Positions 22,620 to 34,143 of a stretch of DNA of 64,000 nucleotides are shown one piece after another. The position numbers and the translations under genes are program-made. This stretch comes from Ipomoea triloba (Eukaryota > Streptophyta > Magnoliopsida > Solanales > Convolvulaceae): contig NC_044930.1 in the NCBI RefSeq assembly GCF_003576645.1, forward strand, positions 22,590,182-22,654,181. Reading direction: 5' to 3'. The notes under the pieces are model-generated. The model ran no database searches. It saw only the letters and a program-made list of their open reading frames with translations, and was not told the DNA's origin. The number at the start of each line of letters is the position of its first letter. The first letter of the stretch is position 1.

Positions 22620-22876
22620 CAATTAATACATATATTGGTCCCTCCACTATTAGAATTTTATCATTTTAATCTTCATCTTCTAGACTTGCTCAATTTCATT
22701 CCCAACTTTACAATTGTTAACAAAAATGGTCCTAATCATTAGAATCATTTTGGTTTGGACAAAGGACTAATTTAAATAAAAATTGCATAATTGAGTATGA
22801 AATTGAGTAAGTTTGAAAGTTGAGGATCAAAGTTGTGAAATCTTAATAGTCGAGAGACTAATACATGTATTAACTC
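22620..22876. mobile_element. MITE with 9-bp target duplication
   Basis: Left caattaatac and right gtattaactc are inverted; cttttatta (22611-22619) and tttttatta (22877-22885) form a 9-bp duplication with one mismatch. Words such as ggtccctccactattag and cttgctcaatttcattcc pair with gagagactaa and tgaaattgagtaag. Same family as the element at 39348. Present again at 23856-24112. Confidence 0.75.
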
Positions 22877-23301
22877 TTTTTATTAGGAAAAATGATCATT
22901 TTAGTTCATTAATTATATCAATATTGTAAGCTCAGTCTATACATTATTATCATATATCCCATCCTTCTCACTGTATGTGTCTGGTTCGTTTGATGAAGCT
23001 TGATTGAAATTATTTTGAATTCAATTTTTTGATAATATTGAGTTTATTATTAGTATATAAAATTTATATATTAAAAATTACATTAAAAGTACTACAAAAC
23101 ACAAAAAATGAAATTTAAAAATAATTTTAAAAAATAGATTGTGAACTAAATAAGTACATAATATAAACTTTCAATATTCATATTACAAGGTTATGCTGAC
23201 AATAGGTTGTTGGTATTCATATGTAAAATTAGAAATATAACATTGGGTGTGTAACACATTGAGGTGGAGTACGTTGGTGATTAAGAATGCGTTTTGGCAA
23301 C

Positions 23302-23520
23302 CAATCATTATTGCGTGGACCATAGTTCACATAGCTGTGTGGACCATACTATCAAATAATGTACATTTAATATAAAAATAATGTACATTATATTCAGGGA
23401 ATGTACATTATTTGTATTGAATGTTCAGTACAAAAATAATATACATTTAGTACATTAGAAATGTACATTTTATTATGGTCCACACAGCTGTGTGGACCAT
23501 GGTCTATACAATAATTTGCC
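23302..23520. mobile_element. MITE family A copy with 9-bp target duplication
   Basis: Starts caatcattattgcgtggacc and ends gtctatacaataatttgcc; tttggcaac (23293-23301) and tttggcagc (23521-23529) are the target repeat with one mismatch. It contains the palindrome ccacacagctgtgtgg. Repeated at 24538-24756 by the duplication. Confidence 0.85.
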
Positions 23521-23763
23521 TTTGGCAGCCGTATGGGCTCATTGTGGGGGGTTTCTTGTAGGGCCTCTCATTTATGGATTCGCTTAGTCAGTGTGATTTA
23601 ACTTCTTTACAATTTCTGTAAATTTTGAGTGTGGGAACCTCGAGACAAAGAATTTTGTCTTTTCCAACCAAGAATGCATTTTTGGCATTTTGCAATACTT
23701 TTGTAGTGGTCTATCCTTTTAATTATTACTTTTTTTTTTTTTTTTTTACCAGAGAAGTAAAAN

Positions 23764-24998
23764 GGAGTTTGGTTTAAGAAATTTTTATGGATAATGATTT
23801 TGGATTTGGGGTTATAGTTTGGTCTAGATTAAGGTGGACTTTTTAACTTTTATTACAATTAATACATATATTGGTCCCTCCACTATTAGAATTTTATCAT
23901 TTTAATCTTCATCTTCTAGACTTGCTCAATTTCATTCCCAACTTTACAATTGTTAACAAAAATGGTCCTAATCATTAGAATCATTTTGGTTTGGACAAAG
24001 GACTAATTTAAATAAAAATTGCATAATTGAGTATGAAATTGAGTAAGTTTGAAAGTTGAGGATCAAAGTTGTGAAATCTTAATAGTCGAGAGACTAATAC
24101 ATGTATTAACTCTTTTTATTAGGAAAAATGATCATTTTAGTTCATTAATTATATCAATATTGTAAGCTCAGTCTATACATTATTATCATATATCCCATCC
24201 TTCTCACTGTATGTGTCTGGTTCGTTTGATGAAGCTTGATTGAAATTATTTTGAATTCAATTTTTTGATAATATTGAGTTTATTATTAGTATATAAAATT
24301 TATATATTAAAAATTACATTAAAAGTACTACAAAACACAAAAAATGAAATTTAAAAATAATTTTAAAAAATAGATTGTGAACTAAATAAGTACATAATAT
24401 AAACTTTCAATATTCATATTACAAGGTTATGCTGACAATAGGTTGTTGGTATTCATATGTAAAATTAGAAATATAACATTGGGTGTGTAACACATTGAGG
24501 TGGAGTACGTTGGTGATTAAGAATGCGTTTTGGCAACCAATCATTATTGCGTGGACCATAGTTCACATAGCTGTGTGGACCATACTATCAAATAATGTAC
24601 ATTTAATATAAAAATAATGTACATTATATTCAGGGAATGTACATTATTTGTATTGAATGTTCAGTACAAAAATAATATACATTTAGTACATTAGAAATGT
24701 ACATTTTATTATGGTCCACACAGCTGTGTGGACCATGGTCTATACAATAATTTGCCTTTGGCAGCCGTATGGGCTCATTGTGGGGGGTTTCTTGTAGGGC
24801 CTCTCATTTATGGATTCGCTTAGTCAGTGTGATTTAACTTCTTTACAATTTCTGTAAATTTTGAGTGTGGGAACCTCGAGACAAAGAATTTTGTCTTTTC
24901 CAACCAAGAATGCATTTTTGGCATTTTGCAATACTTTTGTAGTGGTCTATCCTTTTAATTATTATTTTTTTTTTTTTTTTTTTACCAGAGAAGTAAAA
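23764..24998. repeat. 1235-bp direct duplication, copy 2
   Basis: Second copy of 22528-23762, beginning right after the N and running to gagaagtaaaa, beyond which the sequence is unique. Contains the second copies of both MITEs (23856-24112 and 24538-24756). Confidence 0.95.
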
Positions 24999-26112
24999 GT
25001 AATATTTCGTAATAATCTAGCTACTTCAAATCATATCAACACTTCAATTTCATTTTCACTATTCTAAGTATTTAAATATTGAAAAGTAACATTTGATTGG
25101 TCATTTAACGTACTCTTAAGTCTTAATGTTTACTTTTTGATGTATCAATAACACGCATAATATGAATTGGCTGATCTCAAAGACCGATTAAATAATGTCA
25201 TATAAGAAAATAAATACTAAAAGGCAACTGATTTAAGAATAAAATTTACCATTACTCTTAAAACTTAGAAGGCATTTGTCGTCGTTTTACGTTATATGAC
25301 TTATATCATTGGGGTTTATTTTATTTTATTTTATTTATTTTTAAAGTAGTCTTTCGGTTTATAACATGATTACTAAGCTAGATATTGAAGTCTTGGCACT
25401 AGCAGCAACAACAACAATAATAATGCTATTATTCTATTCTAGTTCATATCTTAACATGATAATAAAATTCTTTATTTTCATTGAGTGTCCATGAATAAGA
25501 TGATACCATCATGATTATACAAAAAAATCTACTCAATAATTAAATAGAAAAAAACTCAATTAAATAGTGTCATGTCAGGAGATGAATATATATTCAAATG
25601 TGTTTTTAGTGACTAGCTTAAAGGATATCGCTTTCTCTTTGAAAAGCAGTGGAGAAGTTTATAAAGTTCAAGCAAAAAAAAAAGAGTTTTCTTGGAGGAG
25701 GAAAAAGCATGCAGAGTTTAGGCTAGGAGAAAATATCTTTAGAGTAGGTAGACAAAAAAGTATGTAAGGCTCTGATACGGAGAAAAAGTCTGTAGAGTTG
25801 GCAAGGGGTAAGTTTAAAACTTCATATTTGGCAATGGATTTCAATAGATTTAACTATTTATATTTGAGGTTAGAGCATAAAGTATATACAAGTTATAATA
25901 AGAAAAATGATCAAATATACCATTCAACTTTACTCAAAAGTGTGATTAGATCCTTAAACTTTAAAAAAGTGCAATTGAACATTCGAACTTGTCGTTTGAG
26001 GCGTCTAAACCCAATAGCTGGTTATTCACCTGAAATAAGCAGTCATTTAAGATTCTGGTTTCCAGCGAATAAAAATTCTAGCGACCAAAAAAAGTTAAAA
26101 AAGAAATAATCA
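24999..26112. other. Intergenic DNA without recognised genes
   Basis: Open frames near 25567 and 25798 have no recognisable domain. The stretch 25900-26000 (accattcaactttactcaaaa) reads like part of an old inverted-repeat element. Not supported as genes. Confidence 0.5.
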
Positions 26113-26590
26113 AGTGACTAGAGCTTCTCCAATGGAGAAGATGACCAGATCAGAGGTTATGGTCTGGCCGTCCTCTCCAATGGAGAAGGCGACCAGACTG
26201 GTACAGAATGCATATCGTATCTCAACTTAGGATGAATAGATATGCATTTGTAAATTTGTGTGCAATGCAACAACTTATAAGAGGGTTAAAGTCAACGAGA
26301 AATATGTTTGTTGATGACTGATGAGCAAGTGGCAATCTTTTTACATATTATTGCTCATCATGTAAAAAATATGATCATTCAAAACAATTTCCAAAGGTCA
26401 TGGGAAACTATTAGTCGATACTTTAGTATTGTATTAAATGTTGTTTTGAAACATTGAAATCATTTATTCAACGATCCTGATCTTGTTCTAGTTACCTCTA
26501 CATATCATAGATGGAAATGGTTTAAGGTATTTAAACCTATCCCCTACACTTGATTTATAACATGCAATTGTAATTTGGATATATTTCAGA
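26113..26590 (+). pseudogene. PIF/Harbinger nuclease fragment (HARBI1-like N-terminus)
   Basis: The segment starts with tandem ctccaatggagaag motifs near 26127 and 26176, like the terminal repeats of plant PIF elements. From 26208 the + strand encodes words typical of the N-terminal helical domain of plant HARBI1-like nucleases: LRMNRYAFVNLCAM, RGLKSTRNM, then after a frameshift VAIFLHIIAHHVKN, QNNFQRSWETISRYF, an in-frame stop, and DLVLVTSTYHRWKWFK. A GT donor follows at 26527. No catalytic DDE part is found downstream and no right terminal repeat. A truncated, inactive remnant. Confidence 0.65.
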
Positions 26591-26799
26591 CGCTTGATCG
26601 TGCATTAAAAGAGGTTGATGGTTTGACTCTAACGAAATGAATTAACCTTGTTTTGTTAAGGCTCACATATCATCCTAATAGAGTGGTTTTTTTTCTCAGC
26701 CTAGCTTGATCCTAATCGAAGACTACAATGGATAAGAAGATTCCTTGCTGTCAATTAATAATTATTCATATTTACATTTTATGAAGAAGTATTGTCAAA
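26591..26799. other. Intergenic DNA
   Basis: Nothing recognised beyond the Harbinger remnant. Confidence 0.4.
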
Positions 26800-26904
26800 G
26801 CACCCCCCCTCCCCCAAATACGCCTGCCCCATCACGGACCTAATTTCTGGCCCGCTTTTGCGGACCGACCCACTAGGCTCGCGAGCTGGGGTTCGCAAGC
26901 TTTT

Positions 26905-26942
<38 letters not shown>

Positions 26943-26943
26943 N

Positions 26944-26982
<39 letters not shown>

Positions 26983-27325
26983 TCATGTGAAAATAACTTT
27001 ATAAATGACAAGGATAAAAACACTAACATTGCGGCGAACTTTAGTCTAACAATAAGTCAATAAATATATTAAAATCATGGTCGTTCAACTTTAAAGTTTT
27101 TAAATTCAAAACAATGAAACACACTAAAAATATTAATATGCAAAGTTCAAAATGACATATCAATTCATTACACACATGACAACCGTACAAAACCACAGAA
27201 TGCGGGCCAAGTTTGTTAGGCCGCATATTTACAAGCCTACTTTCCTATGACCTTAACCCGCCCCACCGTGCGGCGGGTGCGGACCAACCCGCGACCTTCG
27301 GTCCACTTTGACACCCTTATTATGA
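26800..27325. repeat. Poly-T tract with N, inside a probable hAT-type remnant
   Basis: A T run of about 70 bases (26907-26979) holds an N at 26943. It lies between two GC-rich pieces, gcggaccgacccactaggct and gcggaccaacccgcgacc, and the right side ends in ctttgacacccttatt. GC-rich 'cccgcgga' words with a tgacaccct end are common in plant hAT MITEs. The left end is unclear. Confidence 0.4.
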
Positions 27326-27880
27326 ACATTATTACTATTATTAATTTATTTTAGAATTTATTATATATTATTAAGAATATTTGTTTGCTTTTGAGAATTT
27401 TGTTTTAAAAAAAATTTTGTTATTTTTTTTGGAGGTCCAAAAAGAGAGTAAGGGTGTGTTTGGTTCGCACATGGAATCAGAATCGAAATGGGTCTTAATA
27501 ATGATAATGGATTTTGGTGAAAGTATTTTGCATGTTTGGTAGTAGGATGGAAATAGTTAGAGAAGCTGTTGAGGAAAAAGGAAATGAAACCCTTATTTTA
27601 TTGGTAAACATATCAACCAAATACACCCTAATTGTTTTCAAAAAAAAAAATACACCCTAATTAATATGGTAAAACATGATTATCATGTCAAAAAATCATA
27701 TTCTGTTTGGTTTTTGTGGCATAAAAAAAATTTGAACTTTGACAACCAAGCACCAATCATTGGGGGGTGACAACCTTTGTCGAATTCATTAACGTAATCA
27801 ATACAGTAGAAAGTCTCTCTGTAAAATGTAATTAATTAACTTTATTTTATTTTATTTCCTATTATTTATTTATTTATACC
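27326..27880. other. Intergenic DNA upstream of the DUF1677 gene
   Basis: Near 27453 the phrase gtgtgtttggttcgcaca may be the end of an old MITE, without a clear partner. Otherwise nothing is recognised. Confidence 0.4.
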
Positions 27881-27888
27881 ATAATTTC

Positions 27889-27898
27889 TTCCTATAAA
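27889..27898 (+). promoter_or_regulatory. Candidate TATA box of the DUF1677 gene
   Basis: ttcctataaatc lies about 300 bp before the leader-intron donor. The sequence turns from AT-rich to mixed composition right after it, as expected at a plant transcription start. Confidence 0.45.
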
Positions 27899-28035
27899 TC
27901 AATGTCACAGCCAGTTTCTTCCCGAAGCTTCTCTGCCAAGTGATATTTGCATCTTCTCGACGGCGGTGATAGAAAAAAGCTTTGTTCGGTGGAGTAGAGT
28001 CATCGCGCACGAGGAGCCAAACAGGGCTCTCTGAA

Positions 28036-28113
28036 ATGTATATGATCTTCAAGCTCCTGATCATCGGCGGCGAGATTGTTGAAGAAGAAGGCGAGTGGGA
28101 GAAAGAAAGATAA
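28036..28113 (+). other. Upstream ORF in the DUF1677 leader
   Basis: A 25-codon ORF (starts MYMIFKLL, ends EWEKER) lies in the inferred 5' leader, ahead of the leader intron. Whether it is translated is unknown. Confidence 0.35.
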
Positions 28114-28218
28114 TTTTCAAACAGAAATCGAGGATCGTTGCTGCAAAATCTTTTCGCCAAGTTTTCGAGGAATTCGGTTCGGATTACTGCCAAATTCTCT
28201 CCAGATCATCTCCTAAAT

Positions 28219-28343
28219 GTATGTATAAACGTATTTTTGCAGATTTAGTGTAAACTTGCATGTAGATTTAGTGTAGGTTTAAGAATTTATCAGAGGATTC
28301 TGATTTTGTGCTTGATTTTCGAATATTCTGTGCTGTTATGCAG
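28219..28343 (+). other. Inferred intron in the 5' leader
   Basis: Donor AAAT|GTATGT and acceptor TTATGCAG|AG flank a T-rich 125-bp segment. Removing it deletes two in-frame ATGs (28308, 28338) and leaves the ATG at 28389 as the start. Confidence 0.5.
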
Positions 28344-28388
28344 AGCGTAAATTTCGGAAGAGCGGTTAGGGTTTGGAGTTCACCGAGA

Positions 28389-28847
28389 ATGGCTGCGAAG
28401 ACGATGATGATGAGGAAGGAGGCGACAGCGCAGGGGAACGGAGCGGCGGTTCAGCCGCCGCCGCCGACGGCGGCGAAGATGAACGAAGTGATGTTCGCGA
28501 AATGCGAGTGCTGCGGACTGACAGAAGAGTGCACGGAGGCGTACGTAGCGAAGGTCCGAGAGCGGAACCAAGGGCGGTGGATATGCGGGCTGTGCGCGGA
28601 GGCGGTGAAGGACGAGATGGCGAGGTCGTCGTCGGAGCGGCGTATTGGCAGCGAAGAGGCTCTGAACCGCCACATGACATTCTGCAAAAAATTCAAAGCT
28701 CAGAGGCCGCCGCCGAGCCCGACGGAGGACCTCATCCTGGCCGTGAAGCAGCTGCTGCTGCGGAGCCTGGATTCGCCGCGATCAAGCCCTGTGAAAAAGC
28801 AAGGTTTGCTTCGATCTCAGAGCTGCTTTTCCTCCATTGATGGATAG
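28389..28847 (+). CDS. DUF1677 family protein
   Basis: The protein has 152 residues, the usual size of this plant-specific family of unknown function. The conserved core is visible: a Cys cluster CECCGLTEEC (residues 39-48), the basic YVAKVRERNQGRW stretch and WICGLCAEAVKDE (64-76), then a conserved EEALNRHMTFCKKF (90-102). Its paired cysteines (39, 41, 42, 48, 66, 69, 99) suggest a metal-binding fold, which is inference. The N-terminus is low-complexity (Gln/Pro/Ala) and the C-terminus is Ser-rich. The frame is open back to 28308, but a good splice acceptor at 28343 makes the ATG at 28389 the better start. Coding DNA is GC-rich against its AT-rich surroundings. No other gene lies within 20 kb. 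Confidence 0.9.
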   Translation: MAAKTMMMRKEATAQGNGAAVQPPPPTAAKMNEVMFAKCECCGLTEECTEAYVAKVRERNQGRWICGLCAEAVKDEMARSSSERRIGSEEALNRHMTFCKKFKAQRPPPSPTEDLILAVKQLLLRSLDSPRSSPVKKQGLLRSQSCFSSIDG

Positions 28848-29399
28848 ATGAAGAATTTATTGAATTTTTCACCAATCATATCCCTATCCCCGCCCCTATT
28901 TAATTTCTTCAATCTATCACTATTCACTACTCTTTCAATAATAAATCTGCTATTCAATTCCCATCCGTACTATATATATATATATATATATATGTCGGTG
29001 CCACACAACATGAACAAATTAAACTTTACTGCATATATATTGATGAATGGTTCATTAGAATGTAGTAGTAAATACATGTTAAGAACTGTATAATCCAGTT
29101 GTATAAATCTATAACTTTAGGACTTTAACTACGGGTTTATATATGTAATTCTACCAAAAAGAAAGAGAGTAGTAAATGCAGGGAATTGGTGTGGCCATAT
29201 GCAATAATTCTGCAAAGAGTTTGTTGGAGTGACCTTATCTGATCTCATAGCAAAATATCTTAGCCTGATGAACCAGTACTAAGTACTACCTCCATAAGAG
29301 CAGGTTAAATTAATGTTTAGCACAGAAGACCCGAAAGGGATGTCCGAGTGGTGAAACATAATTCTGGTCACAAGTTTGATTTTTACTCTCTTAGACTAT
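28848..29399. other. DUF1677 3' region and intergenic DNA
   Basis: Probable 3' UTR with pyrimidine-rich start and a short (TA)n at 28970-28991. Near 29340 gatgtccgagtggtgaaac resembles a pol III box A, perhaps an old SINE. Nothing else is recognised. Confidence 0.4.
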
Positions 29400-29585
29400 C
29401 AATTGTTATACCATGGACCAGGTTTATATTGCATTGTGAATCTTGAAACAAAAATTATGTACTTTCAGTTAACATATTCGATATGGACCTACAGTTAACT
29501 GTGTAAATTAATACAGAATCTGAAAATTATTTTTGAATTAGGACCTACAATGCAAGGTAGATCTTGATCCAAGGTATAATTTGCC
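29400..29585. mobile_element. Small MITE (ends caattgttata / tataatttgcc)
   Basis: Left caattgttataccatggacc and right gatccaaggtataatttgcc are inverted, and 'attgcattgtg' faces 'caatgcaagg' inside. The flanking 9-mers ttagactat and accgactat share six bases, a possible eroded target duplication. End sequences resemble the 12.6- and 37.1-kb elements. Confidence 0.6.
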
Positions 29586-29592
29586 ACCGACT

Positions 29593-29651
29593 ATTACACA
29601 ATTACGAGTTTTCCTTGTGTACAATAAATCTGAGGGAAACTCGTAGTTGTG
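29593..29651. repeat. Short near-perfect hairpin
   Basis: ctattacacaattacgagtt faces its complement across a loop of about 15 bases (gtgtacaataaatct). The stem is about 24 bp. It may be a tiny MITE. Confidence 0.7.
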
Positions 29652-30086
29652 TAATAGTATGTAGAGAGGGGTATGCATGATTTTTTCAAATGGAGTTAAC
29701 TTTCATTAATGAAGAGAAGTGACCCTAGGAGGAAACTCCAAGTCAGCTGTCAATTTGTCATGAAGCCTGGAGGGGAATTTCTTCTTTTATCTTCTTCTTC
29801 CATTCTTTTTATTCAATAAATTTGAGGAGAAAAAAAATGGGAGTTCTGGTGATAGAATATCCTGTTGAAAGTTAAGAGCAAGTTGGCAAGATGCGAGTGA
29901 TTGCCATTGGGTATTACATGAAGAAACCAAACAAGAATGTCCCTTTCAAATTTAGCCTCATGCATCAGACCAAAAATCTGATAAATGAATGGAAGGAAGA
30001 AGAGAAATCTAACACGACTCTCTTCCCTGCTTGACTTAACAAACCAAACCAAACCAATTTAATTACATCTTGATGGTTATAAGTTA
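29652..30086. other. Intergenic DNA, nothing recognised
   Basis: No gene or element seen. Confidence 0.4.
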
Positions 30087-30095
30087 TATACTATC

Positions 30096-31710
30096 GAGTT
30101 TTTTCCCAGAATGGTCCCTCGACTATTGCTCATTCTCAATTTTGCATTTCGACTTTCAATTGCACCTAATGTGGTCCCTCGACTTTCAAAAATTCACCCA
30201 ATTTGGTCCTCTGTTACATATTCCGTCAAATCAGTGTTAAAATGGAGGGTATTTTCGTCCATTTACCTATTGTTAGCCTAATAAACATTGAGAAATAGTT
30301 GAGGGACCATTTTGAGAATAGTCAAGGGACCATTTCGGGAAAAACTATTTTATTTATTTAATTTTTGTTTATTTTTATTTTTTAGACTCTATAAAATTAA
30401 ATTTCTATACATTTTTTTCTTACAAATATAAATAGTTAAAATCGCGCAATCCAACCTCAAAATTTTTAACTTTCTTTACAGACTTTTCCCCTCTAAATAT
30501 ACAAAATATTCCTATGAAGTTTTACAATAAGTTCTGTAAATTTCATAAATACTCATATACTTTTTTTTTTTTTTAATGTTCATAGACAATCAATCACTAT
30601 GTATCACATTATTGTAAAAAAAAATCACTATGTATCACATTAAATATTACTTTTACCATTGAAAATAATATTTTTTTTCAAGCGTAGACACCCAAAGAGT
30701 GTAAAATGTAGGGAAAATATTAGACCGAAAGGTAAATTTTTCTAATAAACTTCTCAGGTGAGCCAAAAAGTAAAATCTCGTCAATGTTTCCTGCAATATT
30801 TTATGTATTTGATTTCGAAGTAATTATTAAATTTTATATTAATTTACATTATTTAAGATATTGTATGACATCTTTTATATGTTTTCCTCTTCTTATTTTT
30901 TTTATTAATTATTAATTATTAAGGCAAGTATAATTTATTTTGTAATGTGGACACATTATTTTTAATAATTTTACCTTAATTATAAAAATTCTACCTAATA
31001 ATTTTAGTATATTACACGGGACACAATAATTATTATAAATAATGTTTAATAATTGTCAATTTGTATTCAATAATAAAATTTATAGTTAATTTTTAAGTCA
31101 ATCATAAAATCTTTTGTGCTGTGGGCACATTATTTTTAATTATTTGAGTTTAATAATATTATATCTTATTTATAAAAAAAATCCAAAGTAATATATTTAG
31201 TACTACAAATGTGACTAAGAATTATTTTAATCGGTGCTTAAAAATGAGTATTTATAAAATTTACGAAACTTATTGTAAATCTGCATAGGAATAGTTTGTA
31301 TATTTAGATAGAGGGAAAAAGTCTGTAAAAAAGTTAAAAATGTTTAGGAAGGATTGCACGATTTTAACTATTTATATTTGTAAGAAAAAAAAATGTATAG
31401 AAATTCTAATTTTATAGAGTCTAAAAAATGAAAATAAACAAAAATGAAATAAATAAAATAGTTTTTCCCGAAATGGTCCCTTGACTATTCTCAAAATGGT
31501 CCCTCAACTATTTCTCAATGTTTATTAGGCTAACAATAGGTAAATGGATGAAAATGCCCTCCATTTTAACACTGATTTGACGGAATATGTAACGGAGGAC
31601 CAAATTCGGTGAGTTTTTGAAAGTCGAGGGATCACATTAGGTGCAATTGAAAGTCGAAATGCAAAATTGAGAATGAGCAATAGTCGAGGGACCATTTTGA
31701 GAAAAAACTC
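30096..31710. mobile_element. Foldback element with about 460-bp TIRs and 9-bp target duplication
   Basis: The left arm (about 30096-30558) and right arm (about 31247-31710) are inverted copies: gagttttttc.ca.aatggtc at each end, then tcgactattgctcattctca, acatattccgtcaaatc, and far inside tagactctataaaattaa. The perfect direct repeat tatactatc flanks it (30087-30095, 31711-31719). Long TIRs with a 9-bp duplication point to a TIR-type MULE derivative. The 690-bp middle is AT-rich with no coding sequence. Confidence 0.88.
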
Positions 31711-31743
31711 TATACTATCCATGAAGTAGGTTTGTCTTCAAAT

Positions 31744-31873
31744 AAGAACACTTCCTTAAGTAAGAACGTACGAACAAGTATGAGTACACACAATTAATTA
31801 TTGTCATCCAGGCATGTCTGAGAGTACAGTCTATACTTGTTCGTATGTTTTTACTTAAGGAAGTGTTCTCATA
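31744..31873. mobile_element. Small foldback MITE
   Basis: aagaacacttccttaagtaa at the left pairs with ttacttaaggaagtgttctc at the right; gaacgtacgaacaagtat and atacttgttcgtatgtt extend the stem to about 38 bp. The central 55 bp is unpaired. Confidence 0.75.
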
Positions 31874-31879
31874 TAACCC

Positions 31880-33480
31880 TGACAACGGGTAAAAGATTGT
31901 CAGATTGACTCGTGTAATATCACGTTTTAGGTTTTTTTATTAATTATTATTTTTTTGAGAATCTATTGATACATGCATTGGGATAAATTCGGCTTGCCAA
32001 ATTTAATGTTGTTTAAAAAAATATTATTAATTAATGATCTGAAAAATCAGAAAATGTTCATATATTCTGCTAGTTCCAGCTTGGATTCCCCATATGATGA
32101 GCATGTTGAGCTGGCACATGCATGTGCAAATCACGCACTATATATAGGAAGGCAAATCACATGACACCATATGTTTTGTGATTACAAACGTTGTAATCTT
32201 CTGAGACACCTAATTTGTTGTTAATCCAGTGGTTCATGGGAATTCAGTGGTAAACTACATAGGAAAGGTAAATCATACTAGAAAGATTTTGTACAACAGA
32301 TTCGAGCAATAGAGTGTTAATAATAATCGAACTCTTGACCTTTAGATATAAAAATCATATTTCACTCACTTCACTATCCCTTTCTGATTGTTTTCAGTTT
32401 GTTTATAAAAGATATGTTGTGGGTGGTGTTTAGCAATGCATAGCTGGCTTGAATGGTTGAATCTCTGGTGGATAGTATGTTCATTACAACATTGAAAATT
32501 GATTCTTTTATTGGTTTGTCATTTTTGACAAATCGTGTCTGTCTGTCCTTGTTTAAACATTGACACACCAACACTAAAAAATTTTAGAAAGTAATCAATA
32601 AAACAAATGATTTTACGTTGGTTGCAATCATGATTGATCTAATGACTATATAATTCAAGAAAATGTTATAATATATATTGTACCGCTAAAAACAATTATG
32701 AGGTAAAGTATCTAAATGATACCAATTATTGCATATTTCATTTAGGGGATGTTTGGTTAACACCTGTTAAATATGAACCTGATTCCATGTTTGCCTAATT
32801 TTAAGGACTAGAATGAGTGAATGACACTTAAATCCCTCAAAAATCTGGAGGTAACCGTCTACTTTTTGCATTCTGGAATATAATAAAAAAAGAGGAAAAA
32901 GAAAAAACAAAAACAAAAATCTCAAGTTCCACACACACACATATATAGACACACACATACATACATAATACACAAATTGGAAAATATCTCAATTTCGAGT
33001 ACAATGTATGTAATTCATACGCACAAAATTGCATCAATTTCGTTTTTATGGTGGGTGAGTATTTATATATTTGTATTTGTTTTATTATGAATATGGATAT
33101 TTTAGTTATGTAAATAATATTTCTTTTTTTTATTTCCTGACCGAACCAAACACAATAATATGATTCGTCTTATAATCACATACTTATTCACATTTTGAAC
33201 CAAATAGTACAATAGTATTCCTATTATATATATTCTTTTTTTTTTATTTCATTTTTGTTGAAATTCTATTATATTCTCTTTATTTTTATTCTTTGAATCA
33301 AACGCTACGTTAATGTTTTGTGTCATGATTTAAGCAATTAATATTACTTTGTTTTTAAAAGAAAAAAATTGCTAATTAATTATGATTACAAAGATTTGGT
33401 AAATTAGTTTTTGAATAAATTAATATAGGCAAAAAAAGAAGAAAATATAGCATCTTTATGTATATTTATTTTAGTTTTAG
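31880..33480. other. Intergenic DNA without recognised genes
   Basis: Phrases near 32750 (ggggatgtttggttaac) and 33140 (gaccgaaccaaacac) are inverted and may be the ends of an old MITE of about 400 bp. Otherwise no gene is recognised. Confidence 0.4.
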
Positions 33481-34018
33481 CAATGAAGGGATGAAAAAGA
33501 TCTCAGCATAAAATTGTAAAAAATTACAAAATTTTTCAGAAATCAAGACAAGTATACCACACCTAGTGGATTTGGATTCATTATATCTTGGGATTATAGA
33601 ACTTCCCTCATTGACGCAATATCTTGGCAATATGTGTTAGTTATTTTTAATCTTAGAGTTCAAATCAATATGATTATTCTGATTTTTCTCTTGTAGGAAA
33701 TGAAGAACATTACTCATTTTGGAGCTTAGATATGGTAGATCTTTGTTAGAGACTCTAAATTTTTCTAAGATGCCAAATTTGGAGTATTTATACTTTTCAA
33801 AGTGCGAAAATTTGAAAGAGATCCACCTATCAATTAAAAATCTTACAGAATTTGCTAAATTAGATTTGGATGGATGTAGTAACATTGAGAAGTTTTCGAG
33901 TTTTAAGCAAGTTTCATTATCTCTCAAATACCTCAGTCTTAAAAATTATATAAAATCACAAAACTTTTCATGAATCAAGGCATGTACACCACATCTAGTG
34001 GATTTTTTTTTTTCAAAC

Positions 34019-34143
34019 ATACTTTCTCAACCTATTGGAGCACAAAGAGTCAGTATCGCCTCCACTGAGGCTCGAACTCATCCTCCACTGAGGCTCGAAC
34101 TCATGACCAGTCACTACTCTGCCATCTGAGCACAAAGTGCTTG
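34019..34143 (-). repeat. SINE inserted in the LRR array
   Basis: The minus strand shows gtgctcagatggcagagtag (box-A region), gagttcgagcctcagtgg (box B) and ctttgtgctccaataggttg, gagaaagtatg. The box-B block of 23 bp is duplicated in tandem. It interrupts LRR unit 1. Confidence 0.7.

Larger units (their letters stand above)
22528..23762. repeat. 1235-bp direct duplication, copy 1
   Basis: It is nearly identical base for base to 23764-24998 (offset 1236), including two MITEs and a poly-T tract. I noticed only differences at the poly-T. The two copies meet at a single N (23763). This looks like an assembly join of overlapping sequence and not a biological tandem repeat, though a recent duplication cannot be excluded. 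Confidence 0.95.

Noticed and set aside
25567..26109. Two frames of 66 and 103 codons
   Set aside because: Lysine/asparagine-rich by base composition, with no motif; part lies in an old inverted repeat.
27870..28193. 107-codon frame on the minus strand upstream of the DUF1677 gene
   Set aside because: No recognisable domain. It lies over the probable promoter and leader of the + strand gene and has no matching start context or introns.
28366..28840. Other long frames overlapping the DUF1677 gene
   Set aside because: GC-rich coding DNA gives open frames in other phases. Only the called frame has the conserved cysteines.
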